64,000 nucleotides of DNA from Argentina anserina (GCF_933775445.1 NC_065874.1:3863001-3927000); one strand, 5' to 3'; positions 12,645-27,669 are shown, counted from the stretch's first letter. A program made the numbers and translations. The notes: generated by a model not told the origin, from the letters alone.

Positions 12645-15419
12645 TGTCACAACCCTAAAATTTCGAGCTTAAAAACTCAAAAATTTAGAATCGTTAAACA
12701 CAAAATAATCTCAATGATGATGAAATCATTTCAATGTCACAGCGGATCACCTCTGAGTTTAAAATATAACTCAGTCAAGCCGATTATTACAAACCAAATG
12801 ATTATTCAACATATAACAAATGAAATTGTATAATCCTCTCAACAACCTCACAAATAAAATCACACCAAATCTCACACACAATGCACGCTGGAACCTCACC
12901 ACGACTGGATGCGATCGACTTCGAGTCTTCGGAGTCGTCACCCGATCACCACTACTCAGCACCTGTGGAAGTATCCCCTACACCATTGATATTGGTGCAC
13001 CGGATTGCAACACAAACCCGGTAAGCTTTACAGCTCGTATGAGTAAAATATTAAAATAACTCTCGTCTCATAAAAGACACAACTCCACATCAACACAGGT
13101 ATAATGAAAATCATGAGAAAACGAGCAACCCATCTGGTTACTCTAATACTTTCACAAAATGGTAACTAATGAGCGCTGGTACACATCTGTTACCCCTCAC
13201 TTAGTATACCGCTGATGTTGGGTAACCACCCGCCACCCAACATCCACAACAAGCTGAGTACCCATGAGCAGATAACCACCCGTTACCTTCATGCAGTACT
13301 ATGGCAGACAGACTAGAGCTCTAACTGTATCGTAACTTTCGCCCGGCCAAAGGCTAGGTTCCGACTTGCCTCACATGTAAAATAATCTCACATCATATTG
13401 TACCACACATCACGTCCGAAGACAAATCACAATATTTCACATTTTCCGTGATAAAATCATGTACAATAATCACTCATCATATTGTACTTTTTAAAACTTT
13501 CACAATATATCATAATAAAAATCATAACAGTATATTATATAGCAAACTATATATATTCGTATTTATTTACCATTTATACAATATATACATAGTCCACTAT
13601 ATCATATACATGTCATATTTCATAAACACCTGAAAAATTACGTACGATAATCTCACATCATATCGTACCATTAAAATCACACATGCACAATTTTTCTGTC
13701 ACCGAAATGACTATTTTTAATGAATTAATAACAGTATGTAATTTAATGAACTATATATATATATATGTATTTATTACCATTATACTATATATATACGTAG
13801 TCCACTAAGTTATATACATGTTGTAATTCATTAAATAAACACACTTGCAAAAATGTTGAATCACCACGAGGGTAGATTCGTAATTCAGTGAGATTTTACT
13901 CACCTTAAAATCCGACTGCGTCTTCCACACACTTGTGAAGAATCACCGCCACTCCCACCACACCAAAACCGCCAAGTACCTAATCATACCGAGATCACAA
14001 CTCAATATCCCTTGTAGTGAAAATAAAGAATAAGGTTTTTCACCCCAAATGTCGTTAAACTCGAGTTAAACCTCCCAAATGTACTTAACTGAATACATTA
14101 ACGTCATTAGGTCAGGGAGTGAATCGACTGAGTATCGAAACTGCTCACTGACCATAACAATTTAAACTCTGTAACGCTACTGTTTCCGTAATAATGACTC
14201 AATCGTGATAAGTACATGATAATTGGCGTTCGCAATATTCTCATGGCACTACTAAGACTCGATACCACGTGTGATGACACATCGCTGCCTAAAATTACAC
14301 ATCCTAGGCATTTCACAACAACTACCCATCAACAATGTACAAAAATAGCTATTGATACCTTAGGCCACAACATCTTGATCGGAACTGCCATTACAAGGTG
14401 CACTCTCACTTCTACCATACAAGGCTCAATCTCCAGGGACGCATTGCTTAGCCAAAGTGACAGGCAAATTCGAATCAAGTCCACCACTGCTCAAATGCAC
14501 TGCTCAGCCATGGTGAGGTCGAATTGGACTGCTTCACTGCCATTGGAAGGTTTATTGGGAGGGGGAGGACATCATGGACCTACTGCCACACCAATGAAGG
14601 CCGGGAATCAAGTCAGAAGGCTGCCAAAATCGCCGAAACTCCCTGCAGCAACCAAACCGATTCCAAGGTAACATCAATTCTTCCGAGCTTCGATTCTCTC
14701 AATCCGACATGAAATGGCACAAGCCAACGCCACAGCAAGTCTCGCACGACGGTGAAGAAGAGAACGTGACCGGTGAAGGAGCTTGAATCGCCGGGAATGA
14801 AACCGGGTTGAAACCGGGTCATCGGGTCACTGTCAAGCCTTCGGTTCGCACCACCTGAAGCGGAGCGATACCAACCATCACCACGAGGCGCGGCGCACAG
14901 GCGAGACGAGACGATCTGGGTTGGTCGCGCGGTCGGGGGACGCCGGACGGCACCAGAAATCTCGGGTCGGGTTGGCTCGGGTCCGGGTCGGGTCAGTCTT
15001 CAGACTTTGACTCTGAAGGAGGCGCGCGCGAGGGGAAGGAGAGAGACTAAGTGTGTTTAGCCATTTAATGAAACCCTAACAGGAAAGTTTCTATTTATAC
15101 ATCCCCATTTTCGGAACTCAAACTTCCCTTGAACGTAACTTCCTCATGCGATCTTCAAATAATGCATACCGCGTGTCTACGAACTCGTATTGACGAGCTC
15201 TACGACTTTCATGAAAGAGGTTTTCACAAACGAGCGACAGAGTAAAAGTTGATTTTTACGACGCGGAAACGTAACGTTTTTCTAAATAAACGTTTCGATA
15301 ACGTTTCCGTTTTCGATTTACCGCTTCGCTAAGCAAACAAAAATTAGTTTAAATAAATTTCACAAATTTATGAACTTAAAAACAATCCAACATTCGCTCC
15401 GAAAAATCGGGTTATTACA
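12645..15419 (-). repeat. 5' LTR of the element at 6259-15419
   Basis: Same 2775-bp sequence as 6259-9033, directly repeated at an offset of 6386. It should hold the element's promoter, transcribing leftwards. It abuts lipase exon 3 after the duplication AATAA at 15420-15424. Confidence 0.93.
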
Positions 15420-16528
15420 AATAAGAACTGAAGCATACTGTTCAGGGGTATATCTTCTACTGGTGGGATAAAACTGAGGCATGAAGTAATTGTTAATGTA
15501 ATCATTGTTGCCCATTCCGACTGAGTATAGGCATTTGTTCAAGTACTGCATTGTTTGCTGTTTATTTGTTCGAAGTATCGAAGCGATGCGCAAGATTGTG
15601 ATTTGGTGATTACGTAACTGCTGATCCAAGCTGATGTGACCACCCTACAAGCACAGAACAATATTACTGTAGTAACTATCAAGTGCAATATCGATCTGCA
15701 TATGTAACTAAGTCTTGTACGTGGGAATAATTACCACAATGTAGCCAGTTTCTGCACGAATCCCTGCGGCCCCGGATGCATAATTGAGACCTTCAACAAT
15801 GTCCCGTCCTTTGGTAGTTGCAAATGGTAGAATGGGAGTCTCAAAACCTAGGAATTCAGCTGCAACATACACGCATGTTTTGATAAATTAGCCTCGCATT
15901 TTGCATGTCTTGCAAACAAATCAACTATAAATTAAATTATATAAATAGTAGTATATAAGATGTATACACATATACATCTCCATTACTATAACTAGAATAT
16001 ATGATAATATAGCTATCAGTCTATATAGATCAACAATATACCTCTAGCTTAAAGGCTCAAATGCACTAAAAAGACTAATAATAAGTAAATCAGGTACTGA
16101 AAAAGCAACTACGTTCTAATAGAGAGTTTACACACTAAAAACAATGTAGAAATTAAGAGATGGAATGAGAGGGAATAAAACCTAGTATATCAACAGCAGT
16201 TTTGCCATTGCAAAATCTTCCTGTTGGTACTCCACCAGGATAATCAATTCCATACGGCGGGTAGTTCACTTTGGCCAAAGTCGCGAGGAGGTTGTTATTG
16301 CCGTTATCGGCCAATGAATCACCGAAAATGAAGAAGCAGGGTACTTGTGGAGCTCCACGAACACAAGATTCTGATATTGAAACCAACAAAACAGCAATCA
16401 CTATCAATCATTTCAGTGTATTTTTAGCCATTACAAAGAATAGTTGCAAAGAATAGCTAGGAGCTAGCTAGCTAGGTGTTATCAGAACAATGATACAAAC
16501 TTGCAATGAAGATGAAGGCATGAAGGAG

Positions 16529-16536
16529 TTTATATA
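16529..16536 (-). promoter_or_regulatory. TATA box of the left GDSL gene
   Basis: The minus strand reads CTATATAAAC, a canonical plant TATA box, about 98 bases before the ATG at 16431. The paralogue at 32405-34605 has its TATA-like site at a similar distance, so the promoter outlived the coding damage. Confidence 0.7.
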
Positions 16537-16739
16537 GAGATGGCTTCGAAATATTGGTGACATATGAAGCCAAAGTAGGGGAATGCAAGTGAATTGATTG
16601 CCGTCAAGATTGATAACCATTTGGCCATTAAAAACTTGGTAACGTTGCTTTCTTTTTAATTTCTTTGAATGTGTCTTGATGTATACGTATGTAATTCGTT
16701 GACTTATTTCATAGCTAGAATTAATCAATACTTTAATTT

Positions 16740-17752
16740 GTAGGTAATCAATAAAACAAATACGAATGTATGGAGGGTCATGGGTTTTGAGATTGCAGGT
16801 TTTAAGGAGTACCCATCATCCAGCCAGCATTGAGCTCATTTCGTGATATGATTTTATCCCCAACCTCCTCATTGCACGATATGACTTCGACTTGCAAAGA
16901 AATTTTAAATTCTTTTCCATATATTAATTCTTTCGCTTTGTATGAGACTTTGATCGTAGGTGAGAAGTGAGCACAAATATATATAATGACTATATATAAG
17001 TTGCGTTTGGGGGAGGTGAATGTGGTGTTTGGTAAACACCTTAACAACCAACTTGTCTTATAAGTCGCGACTTTTTGTAGGCAAAAAACATAAGTAATCC
17101 AAACCCTCCTTTTACTTATAAGTCACGCGCTACTGTAGCGATAGTTTAATCAACTTTTGGAAATACCAATGGGTACCCCTGTGAGCTTCAAGGAATTACG
17201 ACCTAACTTGTTTTATCACAAGAGATCAAAAGTCGTCCTCCCTGTCTTTCTCCTTCTCTCTTTCTCTCCGCCCATCACCACCTCCACCTTTGCACTCCAC
17301 GATGGCCAACATCGAGTTTGGTAAGTATTTTTTTTTTAATTTATGTATCAAGAAACCTGAAATTAAACTGTGTTTTGATTTGGGTTGGATTAGATTTTGA
17401 GGGTTTTGGAATATCTCTTGATCTGGATTGCCGTCAAGAGTGAGGATATGATTTCAGATATGATTTCAAGCAAGTTAGATACCAATCATCTCATTCACCT
17501 ATTGCTGCCCCAAATCATGTGATACTGGAACTCATATTTTGGTTTATATTATGTCCTAATTTACAGATTGGTGGTGAAGTATATGATATGCTATCCGTTA
17601 TTTTATTTTTATTTTTAATTTTTTTCGCCATCTTGATCGATTTTGCTTATATATGGGGTTCTTTGTGGTGTTTTGAGGGATTCAGATCGTGAATTTGTAG
17701 ATTTTGGGGTTTTTCATTGATATGAACTTACCTAACTAGTTGGTTTCTAATC
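16740..17752. other. Spacer with a candidate hAT-like end
   Basis: The part near 17010-17130 has a gtgtttggtaaac string followed by several cttataagt motifs. These also occur inverted around 21245-21282 and 30830-30930, as expected of subterminal repeats of one DNA transposon. At 17302-17321 an ATG frame meets a GTAAGT donor-like site after a pyrimidine-rich stretch, which could be a captured first exon. I do not recognise its product. Confidence 0.35.
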
Positions 17753-20221
<2,469 letters not shown>

Positions 20222-21282
20222 TTTTTGATAGAATTATATCATCATATACATGGAGCTGAAGGCTTGTCTGTAAATGAACAGGTGAAGAAAATTATGGGGA
20301 CCTTACACTACTTCTCTAAATGTACGTAGGATTGAAAGAGTATAAGATGACTCTAAATTTATAATTACTTATTAATCTTGTTATAGAAATTACTTATCCT
20401 ACCTATTGCCTTTACTGCTCAAAATAGATTTAGCCTATGTGTTCCTCTCAAATCTGATTTGGATTGCTTATGAATGTAACTTTTGTTGTCTAATTGTGTA
20501 TAGTTGTGGCAGGATCACTACCATGAATTAGCTAATAGTGACTACCGAGACATGGAAAATAAGCTAATGGTGAGACTTGCAATTGGAGTTGAATAAATAT
20601 GCCTTTATGGCTGCTTTGTATCTATTATCCAGTGCTTTAGTGAATGATGACCCAAGTAGCCATATATTTGCTGGAACTCAAAATAGATAGAAATGTTTAT
20701 AGACATATCTCACAGTGTGTATGTTGCAAGTATTTATGGAGCTATGAATTTGTTTGAAAGAAAGCACCTTTGGTTGCATGCGTTTATCTATATATGTTCT
20801 TGGTCTTGCTTTGTCTGTTGTGAGACTTCAGACTTTAAGAAGTGTTCATAAGGAATGTTCCTGCTCATTTCAACAAATAAAAACACTAAAATCTAAAGCA
20901 TTTCTAATTGTTTTTTCCCATACAATGCAGGTTTGCCCCATCTGTCTTACTAATCCGAAAAACATGGTCATTGGTTGTGAGTTATACTTCAGTTGAGTGA
21001 AAGCTGGATCAACTGCTTGTGTACTGGGGCACAAAATTTAGAATTAGATCAGAGTTCCGGCCATTGTTCTCTTTGATGTCCAAATTGTATTGTATTAGCA
21101 AATAAATAAATAAAATTGTATTGATTTATATTGTTTCCACTAATATATACAATTAGCAAAGAAATAACACAAAATATATTCTAAAAATGAATTGATGTCC
21201 AAATTGGTCATTTTACAAATAAAAGCACAAGACAGTTTAAGTTATCAAACACTCTACACATCTTATGCCAGAGAAAGTTACT
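20222..21282 (+). pseudogene. Captured gene fragment with RING-finger start
   Basis: At 20929-20994, after an intron-like stretch ending in gcag, the plus strand reads VCPICLTNPKNMVIGC and then stops early (stop at 20994-20996). The C-P-I-C plus spaced Cys pattern is the first half of a C3HC4 RING finger of the RGLG/copine-RING E3 ligase kind, where this motif is near the C-terminus. The His and last Cys pairs are absent. A second exon-like piece at 20516-20571 (after gtggcag) has no family I recognise. The rest is AT-rich with no frame. The fragment sits between hAT-like ends, so capture by a DNA transposon is likely but unproven. Confidence 0.5.
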
Positions 21283-22172
21283 TGTAATAACCCCAATTTT
21301 ACGAACAATATTAGTTTGATTCGAACTCTATAAAATTTCGAATTTTAATTAGAATGAATGTGTTTGGTTGCAATGTTATTAAACGAGAAACGGAAACGTT
21401 CTCGGAACGTTTAAATTCTAAAAACGTTACATTTCCGTAACGTTTATATCGACGTTTATTCCGTCGATCTGTTGCGAAAACTTCATTCACGAAAGTTGTA
21501 GAGCGCGTCGATACGAGTTCGTGGATATGTGACGCGTTCTAATCGGACGACGTACGTAAAAGTTATTAACGATCGAAGTTGTTTCCGATTTTGGAAACAA
21601 GTATATAAGGACATTTTGGAGATTAGGGTTTCCATAATTAGAAAACCCTATCTCTCTTCACTTCCGCCTCCCTCCTTCCTTTCCCCCTCTCTCTCTCTCG
21701 GATCTCTCTCTTCTCTTTCTCCTTCTTCTTCCTTCCCGAGTTTCCTTCCTCTCATCTCTCTCTCTCGGTTCCTTCTCCTCCCTCTCCCTCTCGACCCCGA
21801 GCTCCTCCCTCACCCTCTAGACTCGCAACCCTCTCTTCTTCTCTCTCTCCCGACTCTCCCTACCCTTTGAAACTCTCACCGATCCGCCGCCTTCCGAGCA
21901 ACGTGGCCCTCACCGCCGGCCTAGGAGGCACCGCGCCTACCCCTGCAAGCAACCCCAAGGAGGACGCACCCACTCGAGTCGTGCCGGAGCTCCACGGATC
22001 GCTCCAAGTTTCTGCGTTCTCCACCACCGTGTCAAGCCGAACTCCGGTGGTTTTCGAGCTCCGATCGAGGTGAGGATAGCCTAGGTTTGTTGATGAGATG
22101 TTGTTGTTGAATTTTGGTGTGTTGTTGTGATGTTTTGGTGGAGATCGGAGGTCGGAGAGGATGGAGGGGTAC

Positions 22173-22189
22173 CGCCGCCTTAGGCGGCG
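22173..22189 (+). repeat. Conserved LTR hairpin, 7-bp GC stem
   Basis: CGCCGCC and GGCGGCG pair around the loop TTA. Equivalent hairpins occur at 28600-28616, 18420-18436, 4048-4064, 50173-50190, 37899-37915 and 45794-45810, with G-T wobbles in the last two. Confidence 0.8.
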
Positions 22190-22572
22190 CGTGTGAGGAA
22201 GTGGGAGGGTCTAGGGGCGGCGTGAGGCCGTGGCGGAGAAGAGGGGAGAAAAAGGGAGAGAAATGGGGCGGCGGTGGCGTGTTACGCGCCGTCCCTGGGC
22301 TCGGCGCGTGTGCCCCACGCGCGGCCTGCCGGCGGGTGGCGCGTGTACCCCACGCGCTGCCACGTGCGGTGGTGCGACAGTGTTTTCCGATAGGGGTATT
22401 TTGGTAATTTACTGAAATGTAAATGTAAATTTTATTTACTACGGTAAATGTAATTAATTTTTACCTTCGGTAAATGTAATTATAAATTACTTTCAGTAAA
22501 TGTAAAAAGTAATTTGTAAAAGGGTAATTTCGTAAATTTTATTTACTGAGATTGTATTTACATTTAAATCGT

Positions 22573-22860
22573 ACGTATACGTACAGAAATACGTATTAAT
22601 ATTTATACGTACAGAAATACGTATTAATATTTATACGTACAGAAATACGTATTAATATTTATACGTACAGAATTACGTATTATTATTTATACGTACAGAA
22701 ATACGTATTTAATATTTATACGTACAGAAATACGTATTTAATATTTATACGTACAGAAATACGTACATAATAATTATACGTACAGAAATACGTATATATT
22801 ATTTATACGTACAGAAATACGTATATAGTATTTATACGTACAGAAATACGTATAAATCGT
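22573..22860 (+). repeat. Minisatellite in the LTR, ~28-base unit
   Basis: About ten copies of a unit built from tatacgtacagaaatacgta plus an AT spacer. The unit is itself nearly palindromic because TACGTA recurs on both sides of cagaaa. The same array is at 29000-29287 and, with variants, on the minus strand at 49527-49795. Confidence 0.95.
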
Positions 22861-24404
22861 ATATTTGTACAGTAACCGTGAATAGTGAACAGTAATTTCG
22901 TATAAACCAAAATTGCTGAACAGTAACAGTATATTACTGTTTTGGCATTTAAAGGTTTACGAAGCGATTCTAAATGCTTGTTTTATCTTTTTAAGGTGAT
23001 CGCTAAATCGAGGAAAGGGATTATTATCGGAAATTGAGGAATTACGCTCAAGTCAATAAGGTGAGTAAAATCTCACTGAATTACGAATCTACCCTCGTGG
23101 TGATTCAACATTTTTGCAAGTGTGTTTATTTAATGAATTACAACATGTATATAACTTAGTGGACTACGTATATATAGTATAATGGTAATAAATACATATA
23201 TATATATAGTTCATTAAATTACATACTGTTATTAATTCATTAAAAATAGTCATCTCGGTGACAGAAAAATTGTGCATGTGTGATTTTAATGGTACGATAT
23301 GATGTGAGATTATCGTACGTAATTTTCAGGTGTTTATGAAATATGACATGTATAGGATATAGTGGACTATGTATATATTGTATAAATGGTAAATAAGTAC
23401 GAATATATATAGTTTGCTATATAATATACTGTTATGATTTTTATTGTGGATATATCATGAAAGTTTTAAAACGTACAATATGATGAGTGATTATTGTACA
23501 TGATTTTATCACGAAAAATGTGAACTATTGTGATTTGTCTTCGGACGTGATGTGTGGTACAATATGATGTGAGATTATTGTACATGTGATTTTATCACGG
23601 AAAATGTGAAATATTGTGATTTGTCTTCGGACGTGATGTGTGGTACAATATGATGTGAGATTATTGTACATGTGAGGCAAGTCGGAACCTAGCCTTTGGC
23701 CGGGCGAAAGTTACGATACAGTTAGAGCTCTAGTCTGTCTGCCATAGTACTGCATGAGGTAACGGGTGGTTATCTGATCATGGGTACTCAGCTTGTTTTG
23801 GATGTTGGGTGGCGGGTGGTTACCCAACATCAGCGGTATACTAAGTGAGGGGTAACAGATGTGTACCAGCGCTCATTAGTTACCATTTTGTGAAAGTATT
23901 AGAGTAACCAGATGGGTTGCTCGTTTTCTCATGATTTTCATTATACTGTGTTGATGTGGAGTTGTGTCTTTTATGAGACGAGAGTTATTTTCATATTTTA
24001 CTCATACGAGCTGTAAAGCTTACCGGGTTTGTGTTGCAATCCCGGTGCACCAATTTCAATGGTGTAGGGGATACTTCCGCAGGTGCTGAGTAGTAGTGAT
24101 TGAGTGACGACTCCGAAGACTCGAAGTCGATCGCATCCAGTCGTGGTGAGGTTCCAGCGTGGATTTTGTGTGAGAGTTGGTGTGATTTTATTTGTGAGGT
24201 TGTTGTGAGGATTATACAATTCCATTGGTTATATGTTGAATTATCATTTGGGTTTGTAATAATCGGCTTGACTGAGTTATATTTTAAACTCAGATGTGAA
24301 CCGCTGCGACATTAAAATGATTTCGATTTCATTGAGATTATTTTTGTGTTTAACGATTTTAAGATTTTGAGTTTTGAAGCTCGAAATTTTGGGGTCGTTA
24401 CAGT

Positions 24405-24416
24405 TGGTATCAGAGC
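24405..24416 (+). promoter_or_regulatory. Primer binding site, initiator-Met tRNA
   Basis: TGGTATCAGAGC lies two bases after the 5' LTR. It is the exact complement of the 3' end of plant initiator-Met tRNA, the usual primer of Ty3/gypsy elements. Confidence 0.95.
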
Positions 24417-26974
24417 CTAAGTGCGTATTTGGCGATTATCAATACCATCCAGGAGCGATGATCCGACTGCAGGCGGGCTCCCATCACATGCTCCTCGGTA
24501 TAGATATGTTGTCGGGTACGCGAGAGTGTTAGGAGCCATACCTTATGGTTTGGTCATGTAGAGAGTATTGTGACGATACTCCGATGATTCACCTTCTTCT
24601 GAAATTTCATGATTGATATTGGTTGGATCTATTTTGTCGAATTCGAGACTTCACATGTATGACTGAGTGTTGATTGTTGAATGGTGATGAAATTGGAAAA
24701 TGGCCGTGGACAGGACCGAGGACAGACGAGAGGTCGAGGCCGAGTTAGGGCTGCAGACCGAGTCCGCAAAGTGGAGAACCTTTTGAGTAGGCTGCTCCAC
24801 TGGAAAGACAAGTTGATCTTGTTGCTATCGTTAGAGACGATAGTCGTGTGTTGAGGTTGATCAAGGACATGAGTGAGCTGCTAGTGCTGCCATTTCATGA
24901 CGCTTGGATCATATGGTAGCGGACCATTGGTTCGGAGTATTGGGACCTACGTGGTGATGATTGAGTACTCTGAGTTAGAAAAGAGGATGATAGCCATATT
25001 CATTTATTGACAGTTGGCAGTGGAGGGGTTAGGAGTGATTCCTACGCCTATGGGAAACTCTTTATGTGTCATTTCACTTTTGGAGTGTTCCTCGAAATTG
25101 GAGACAATGAAAGGCTTATCCTCTTATGATCGGAAGTAAAGAGTTCTCTGCTTACTTGATACTGATTCCGGACCACACTGTGATGTGATCTGAGGGATCG
25201 ATTGGTTGAGGCCGCAGTACTCGGTGATAAGGTGATCTGAGGAATCGATTGGTTGAGGCTGTAATACGCGGTGATTGATTGTTTTGACATGGTGGGTTCT
25301 TTCGTAGACTCAGGAAACCAGAGTTTCGTATCTCTGACTCGAGTCGGATAATGCCATGAGAGTTTGAGTCATAGCATATGTTGAGTATGGGGATCTGAAG
25401 TAGCTATCACAAACATCGTTGTGATGTCTGAGTAAAGTGAGACGTTTCCGGAGATACAGTGTTGTAGCACCTATAACGAAGACGCCGTATGGATGGGACA
25501 AATGAATTCAAAGACTTAATGACTGGCGTGATCAGTTTAGAGAGGCTACAATACTCTCTGAGTTTGACATGCGATCCAGATACTGGAATGCTAACATGTT
25601 TGAGTATATAGTTTCCTATCAGGACAGAGAACTGTCAAGGAGACTTGATGGAGAGCGTTGACCCTATGTTGAGGGATGTTCAGTGTTTAAATGTTGAGGA
25701 CTAGATTTTAGTTATGCAACTAATCTAGAGATGTGGAGACCATAGGTTGGAGGTGGTTAACGAAAATTTTCGTGACTAGCATCTTTAACGCTATTGGTAA
25801 CAGAGTGGTAGGGCGTATGATACGTCCATAAAGTGGTAATACAATTATTGAATTGAGATTCACTTTTTGTCGACGTGACATTCCAAACTTGTTTTGGGTT
25901 CGACTATAGACAATTGATGTTACGCATTGTTCTTGGCTAAGCGAGAAATATAAGGTGATGGAGAAATCTCAATGTGGCGATATGAATTAATTATTTTGCT
26001 AGATGAGCATTTAATTGAGAATGCCGATCTTTCAGGATTTAAATATTTTGGTGTTGGGGATTGGAACTTCACAATGCCACAGGTCCAAATGAGACGCAAT
26101 GGCGGTGAAGTGACTCTATCGAAGTTAAGGTATGAGATGACCTTAGCTTAATGATGTTTTAACGATTTGGTCGTGACAAATACCGTCTAACTGGTAAAGA
26201 AATGGTTGGGGACTAAATTTTCTTTTCAAGTGCAAGTGGTGTTAGTATGGGAAGACTTAGATGCCCTTCTTCCTTCTATGCATCAGATTTTTATTGTTGG
26301 ATAAGGTGAAGTTGACTGAAGTGTTCAACAGGGGATAATTCTACGATAAAGAGTAATCAATTATATTACTGTTCGCAGAGAAGTTATGTTGGCCGAATGT
26401 GTCGGCCATGAAAGTTCTTAATGAAAGTAAAGAAACAACTGTTTAGAGTGGTGGTGTAGCAACCATTTTGGGTTGATTTTGGAGGAGACAATAGACCCAA
26501 TAACCAGCTTCTGTTGTTGAATTAATTGCAGAACTTTTTAGTACTACGACGGTGGGGGAAATCAATATGTTAGATGATGCCACTGGGGCGTTGGTGTGGG
26601 ACCGTATGTCATGAATTGGAGGCATGTATGAACCAGGGGGTAAAGTATATCTCGGTCGCGGTCTTGTAGGATTTTGCGCTGTAAATTCGCTTAATTTTCA
26701 TGTTTCACCGTTGTGGGATAAATACCACCTTGGTCTGACTTGTAAATTGTGGCACACCACTCAGGGAAGCAAGAAGCTGAAATTAATTCTCGACGGTAAG
26801 TTTTGATGAGAGGGGTAGAATGCGTGATGCATCTCTCCCTTGTGGTGGTGGTAGAATTTTCTACAACCTTTTGCGTATATTAGTCAATTCTCTGGTGAAC
26901 TGTTTGAGAGTAATTCTTAGTCCAAGGTGGTGATTCTGTGGTGGTGGTGGTGAACTCGATGAGTTAAGATTTCC
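24417..26974 (+). other. Decayed retrotransposon interior
   Basis: A gag-like start is visible near 24681-24790 (Gly-Arg-rich, then out of frame). After that no frame exceeds about 60-70 codons and no reverse transcriptase motif (such as YxDD) is readable on the plus strand. The order of blocks follows the interior of the element at 6259-15419 in reverse complement. It is TE sequence without coding capacity. Confidence 0.7.
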
Positions 26975-27032
26975 TTATCGTGTTGCCGATACAAATAGGG
27001 TACTTGGGTGGGTATCATGCACGACAGTTACC

Positions 27033-27669
27033 ATTCCAGCATCGGCATGGTACCCTATGAGGCACTTTATGGTAGGCCATGTCGACCTCTGATCTGATGG
27101 GCCGAAGTTGGTGATGAGGCACTGATGGGCCCAGAGGTGGTTCAAGGAACCACGGAGAAGATCTCGAATATTCGAGATAGAATCTGGACCGCTTAGAGTA
27201 GACAGAAGAGCTATGCAGACCTGAAGAGGAGACATGTGGAGTTGAGATCGGTGACCATGTGTTCTTGAAGGTTTCGCCTATGAGAGGTGTAGTGAGATTT
27301 GGCAAGAAGGGAAAGTTGGCTCCGAGGTACGTTGGACCCTTTGAAATACTTGAGAAGGTGGGCGAACTAGCTTATCGACTAGCCTTGCCTACTAGCATGT
27401 CAGGTGTACACAACGTCTTCCACATTTCCATGCTGAGGAAGTATGTACCAGATGAGTCACATGTGATTGATCATAACACCATTGAGGTGAAGGAAAATGC
27501 TACATTTGTTGTCGAACCGGTTCGTATTTTGGATAGGTCTACAAAGGAGCTTCGGAGGAAAGACGTGGAGCTAGTCAAGGTATTGTGGAGTCACCATGAT
27601 GAGAGTGATGCATCTTGGGAGCTAGAGTCAGACATGATGACCAGATATCCACAGTTGTTTGTTGAGTGA
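27033..27669 (+). CDS. Integrase C-terminus and chromodomain, truncated pol
   Basis: Broken integrase sequence begins near 27033 (HSSIGMVPYEALYGRPCR-like, then shifted). From 27259 to 27669 a 136-codon frame is open to its stop. It starts MFLKVSPMRGVVRFGKKGKL and includes the LAPRYVGPFEILEKVG turn and VHNVFHISMLRKYVPD, both typical of the Ty3/gypsy integrase C-terminus. A chromodomain-like module with VKVLWSHHDESDASWELE and the ending RYPQLF follows. Chromoviruses of the Tekay/Del type carry this domain, thought to direct integration to marked chromatin. Catalytic DDE residues are absent, so this cannot be an active integrase. Whether the ATG at 27259 is used is unknown. Confidence 0.75.

Larger units (their letters stand above)
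6259..15419 (-). mobile_element. Complete non-autonomous LTR retrotransposon (chromovirus-derived)
   Basis: Two direct LTRs of 2775 bp (6259-9033 and 12645-15419) flank a 3611-bp interior, and the whole is bounded by AATAA. The LTRs differ by only a few substitutions and two compensating single-base indels (near 6615 and 6713), so insertion is recent. Transcription runs on the minus strand: the primer site is next to the right LTR and the polypurine tract next to the left one. The interior keeps only an eroded integrase C-terminus/chromodomain (9054-9520) and a basic gag-like start (12182-12373). No protease, reverse transcriptase or RNase H frame survives, so movement must have been in trans. 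Confidence 0.92.
5414..16431 (-). pseudogene. GDSL esterase/lipase pseudogene, exon 3 split by an LTR element
   Basis: This is a five-exon GDSL lipase: exon 1 16182-16431, exon 2 15735-15859, exon 3 15425-15644 plus 6230-6258, exon 4 5888-6131, exon 5 5414-5634. All junctions are GT-AG. Exon 1 carries the signal peptide and FGDSLADNGNNN (block I). Exon 2 carries GLNYASGAAG. Exon 3 carries GNNDYINNYF (block III, GN instead of GS). Exon 5 carries FWDSFHPTEA with the catalytic Asp and His. An LTR retrotransposon sits in exon 3, and the reading frame is open across the insertion site when one AATAA duplication is removed. Separately, codon 8 is TGA where the paralogues suggest Trp, with no later ATG before block I. 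The other exons have no frameshift. The C-terminus is shorter than in the paralogues because LTR sequence begins four bases past the stop. The product would be a secreted acyl hydrolase; as it stands the gene is dead. Confidence 0.9.
21283..24402 (+). repeat. 5' LTR of the element at 21283-30829
   Basis: Begins TGTAATAACCCC and ends GGGGTCGTTACA. Landmarks in order: pyrimidine-rich leader 21650-21860, GC-rich segment with hairpin 22173-22189, minisatellite 22573-22860, aatctaccctcgtgg at 23088, gggcgaaagttacgatacag at 23702, and the ctcatacgagctgtaaagc block at 24001-24050. Confidence 0.95.

Noticed and set aside
21529..21870. 113-codon Ser/Leu/Pro-rich frame, identical at 27956-28297
   Set aside because: Pyrimidine-rich LTR leader; low complexity on one strand only.
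22114..22407. 97-codon Gly/Arg/Ala-rich frame, identical at 28541-28834
   Set aside because: GC-rich LTR section containing the hairpin; no protein family signature.
22573..22860. Regular ~28-base repeats considered as a CRISPR-like array
   Set aside because: Plant LTR context, no unique spacers of constant length; it is a minisatellite duplicated with the LTR.
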